From NCBI GenBank assembly GCA_022447585.1, contig JAKVAR010000108.1:169808-233807 (forward strand): 64,000 nt of DNA, written 5' to 3'. The notes under the pieces were generated by a model that was not told where the DNA came from, made no database searches, and was given only the letters and a program-made list of their open reading frames with translations. Positions within the stretch are counted from its first letter, which is position 1; each line of letters opens with the position of its first letter. The DNA comes from Crocinitomicaceae bacterium. Its GTDB lineage: Bacteria; Bacteroidota; Bacteroidia; Flavobacteriales_D; Crocinitomicaceae. Position numbers and translations under genes: made by a program. This document shows positions 62,662 through 64,000 of this stretch, piece by piece.

Positions 62662-63378
62662 CTATATTTTCCAAATTTCCCAACTTTCAAGTGCTTGATT
62701 AATAAGCATTTCATGACCATTTAAGGTATTCGCACATTTTTTTTGGCATTTTTTCAAAAATATTGTCTGAACTGGATTATAGATTAAATCAATAGCAGTA
62801 TGTGTTTCATTAACTTTATCATAATTAATATCAGGAAATCTATCAATATTATGAACCATTCCAAGTGTAGTTGTGTTAATTATAATATCAAAGTCAATCA
62901 AGTTATTTTTTTTAAGAAATTCATAATCAAATTTACTTCTTCTACTAATAACTAAGTAGTCAAGATTTAATTTTCTTAAAACATACTGTATACTTTTTGA
63001 TGCCCCTCCGTTTCCAAGCACTAAACATTTCTTATTATTTAATAATTGTTTTTTATATGCTTTCAAGAATCCTAAATAATCAGTATTGAAGCCAATCAAA
63101 TCATTTCCATCAACTTTAATTGTATTTATTGCACCAATTTTTGAAGAAATATCATCAATTTTATTAAGATATTTTTTTATTGATAATTTGTATGGAGATG
63201 TTACATTTAAGCCTATAATATTTTTTTTCTTGATATAATTATGTAATTGATCAATTCTGTTGATTTCAAGATTTATATATTCAATATTTTTAATGTTTTC
63301 TTTTTTTATTTTTTCATTAAAAAATTTTATTGAGAAAGAACTTGATAAATTTTTACCAACAAGCGCGATTCTTCTCAT
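62662..63378 (-). CDS. aroE: Shikimate dehydrogenase AroE
   Basis: 238 residues, slightly short for AroE (about 270). The substrate site is NVTSPYKLSIKKY with the catalytic Lys, then GAINTI and GFNTDYLGF with the catalytic Asp. The NADP site is GNGGASKSI, and the C-terminal block is GHEMLINQALESWEIW. It reduces 3-dehydroshikimate to shikimate in aromatic amino-acid synthesis. Base composition is extreme (some 60-base lines have only 10-11 G+C) and the protein is loaded with Lys, Asn and Ile. It sits two bases after DUF368 and four before uvrB. Confidence 0.93.
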   Translation of the reverse strand: MRRIALVGKNLSSSFSIKFFNEKIKKENIKNIEYINLEINRIDQLHNYIKKKNIIGLNVTSPYKLSIKKYLNKIDDISSKIGAINTIKVDGNDLIGFNTDYLGFLKAYKKQLLNNKKCLVLGNGGASKSIQYVLRKLNLDYLVISRRSKFDYEFLKKNNLIDFDIIINTTTLGMVHNIDRFPDINYDKVNETHTAIDLIYNPVQTIFLKKCQKKCANTLNGHEMLINQALESWEIWKI

Positions 63379-63380
63379 TT

Positions 63381-64000
63381 TTAATCTGAAGAACGATTTT
63401 CAATTAATGAAACTAATAAAAATCCGATGACCATGAGAACTAATGTTGAAATAAAGTAAATACTCGCATCAAATGGAAATTTATAGTTGTATGCCAAAGT
63501 AATATCAAATAAAGATAAATCGATATTTCTATTAATAGCCAATTTATCTTTGAATGGCCATATAATATGTATTGAGCCAATCATAAATCCAGTTAAAATT
63601 GCAATGGTCTGATTTTTATATTTTTTCAATAAAAAAGCAATTGCGTGAGAAAAAATTAGAAGTCCAAGAACAGATCCAATTAAAAAAAGAGATAATATTT
63701 TTACATTTAAGTTTACTATGGATTCAACAAGTATAAGCTCATAATTACCCATCAAAATTAAAATAAATGAGCCGGAAAGACCAGGAAGTAACATACCAGA
63801 GGTTCCAATTGCACCACATAATAAAATGTATAAGGAATTAGTGTTTTCTGAGCCAGATGCTCCAACCGTAAGGTAGTATGCTATAATTATGCCAGCGAAA
63901 AGTGAAAAAAATGTAGATAATCCCCATTTTTTTATTCTTTTACCGACATAATATATTGATGCAACAATCAATCCAAAAAATAAGGCCCAAATATGACTAG
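63381..64000 (-). CDS. DUF368 membrane protein, 5' end cut by window edge
   Basis: The frame is open to the right edge, so the N-terminus is missing; about 205 residues are visible. Several membrane helices with the family blocks LLPGLSGSFILILMGNYELI and ILTGFMIGSIHIIWPF, the latter typical of DUF368 integral membrane proteins, which have been linked to polyprenyl-phosphate recycling. Very low G+C, like aroE. It starts the co-directional run DUF368-aroE-uvrB-DUF3817. Confidence 0.9.
   Translation of the reverse strand, partial: SHIWALFFGLIVASIYYVGKRIKKWGLSTFFSLFAGIIIAYYLTVGASGSENTNSLYILLCGAIGTSGMLLPGLSGSFILILMGNYELILVESIVNLNVKILSLFLIGSVLGLLIFSHAIAFLLKKYKNQTIAILTGFMIGSIHIIWPFKDKLAINRNIDLSLFDITLAYNYKFPFDASIYFISTLVLMVIGFLLVSLIENRSSD

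Noticed and set aside
1..64000. CRISPR arrays, complete insertion sequences, prophage, rRNA and replication origin
   Set aside because: I looked for regularly spaced repeats, transposase or integrase motifs, rRNA signatures and DnaA-box clusters and saw none.

Overview
The window looks like one stretch of a Bacteroidota chromosome, most likely a marine Flavobacteriales member (Crocinitomicaceae/Cryomorphaceae-like). The reasons are AT-rich DNA, exported proteins ending in type A C-terminal sorting domains of the type IX secretion system (T9SS), LytTR regulators paired with beta-propeller histidine kinases, a DbpA-tailed DEAD-box helicase with a Gly/Arg tail, DUF2490, DUF3817 and DUF368 families, and promoter-like TAnnTTTG boxes in place of sigma-70 -10 boxes. 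There are no rRNA genes, CRISPR arrays, complete insertion sequences or prophage. One tRNA gene, tRNA-Leu(GAG), is present.

Layout. 1-4.5 kb: end of truC, a TauE/SafE-type exporter, threonine aldolase, a lipoprotein pair and a CYTH protein. 4.5-10.5 kb: a tightly overlapping surface-glycan cluster (polysaccharide deacetylase, FemAB/GNAT-like transferase, short-chain reductase, PglF/WbpM-like sugar-nucleotide 4,6-dehydratase, thioesterase), then a MORN-repeat protein. 11-15.7 kb: YdcF-like protein, MscS channel, PaaI thioesterase, TatA/B-like protein and a GT-C glycosyltransferase with a fused MORN tail. 15.8-18.9 kb: an operon of a sulfatase-modifying-factor-like exported protein, an ECF sigma factor and a probable anti-sigma factor. 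19.3-22.9 kb: DEAD-box helicase and TypA. 23.1-30.6 kb: a secreted zincin protease, a decayed copy of its 3' end, and a LytTR/sensor-kinase pair. 31.3-34.4 kb: TPR protein, ComA (phosphosulfolactate synthase), WD40 protein. 35.4-41.8 kb: a membrane-anchored winged-helix regulator and a 1586-residue tandem UvrA with four ATPase modules. 41.7-47 kb: a serine beta-lactamase-like hydrolase, a frameshifted gene and a second LytTR/kinase pair. 47.3-54.9 kb: YceI-like lipoprotein, methyltransferase, DUF2490 protein, two tiny membrane proteins, a large PLP enzyme, an acetyltransferase, tRNA-Leu, a T9SS cargo protein and a six-repeat exported protein. 55-58.3 kb: ABC-2 exporter and a GT-C-like membrane protein. 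58.6-64 kb: a minus-strand series, in transcription order DUF368, aroE, uvrB, DUF3817, comB and a zinc phospholipase/nuclease-like protein.

How the genes fit together. comA and comB, about 26 kb apart, together specify sulfolactate formation from phosphoenolpyruvate and sulfite. In gliding Bacteroidota this may feed cysteate and sulfonolipid synthesis. The deacetylase-to-dehydratase cluster and the two GT-C proteins point to cell-surface glycan assembly. Two-component pairs and a membrane-spanning DNA-binding protein provide envelope sensing.

The most unusual items are: the tandem UvrA, whose degenerate residues all fall in one composite ATP site; a sharp drop in G+C beginning inside uvrB and continuing to the right edge; a decayed duplicate of the protease tail and terminator; an exported protein built of six short aromatic repeats; and an inverted ToxR-like regulator. 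Functions are assigned by motif recognition only; no database search was run.
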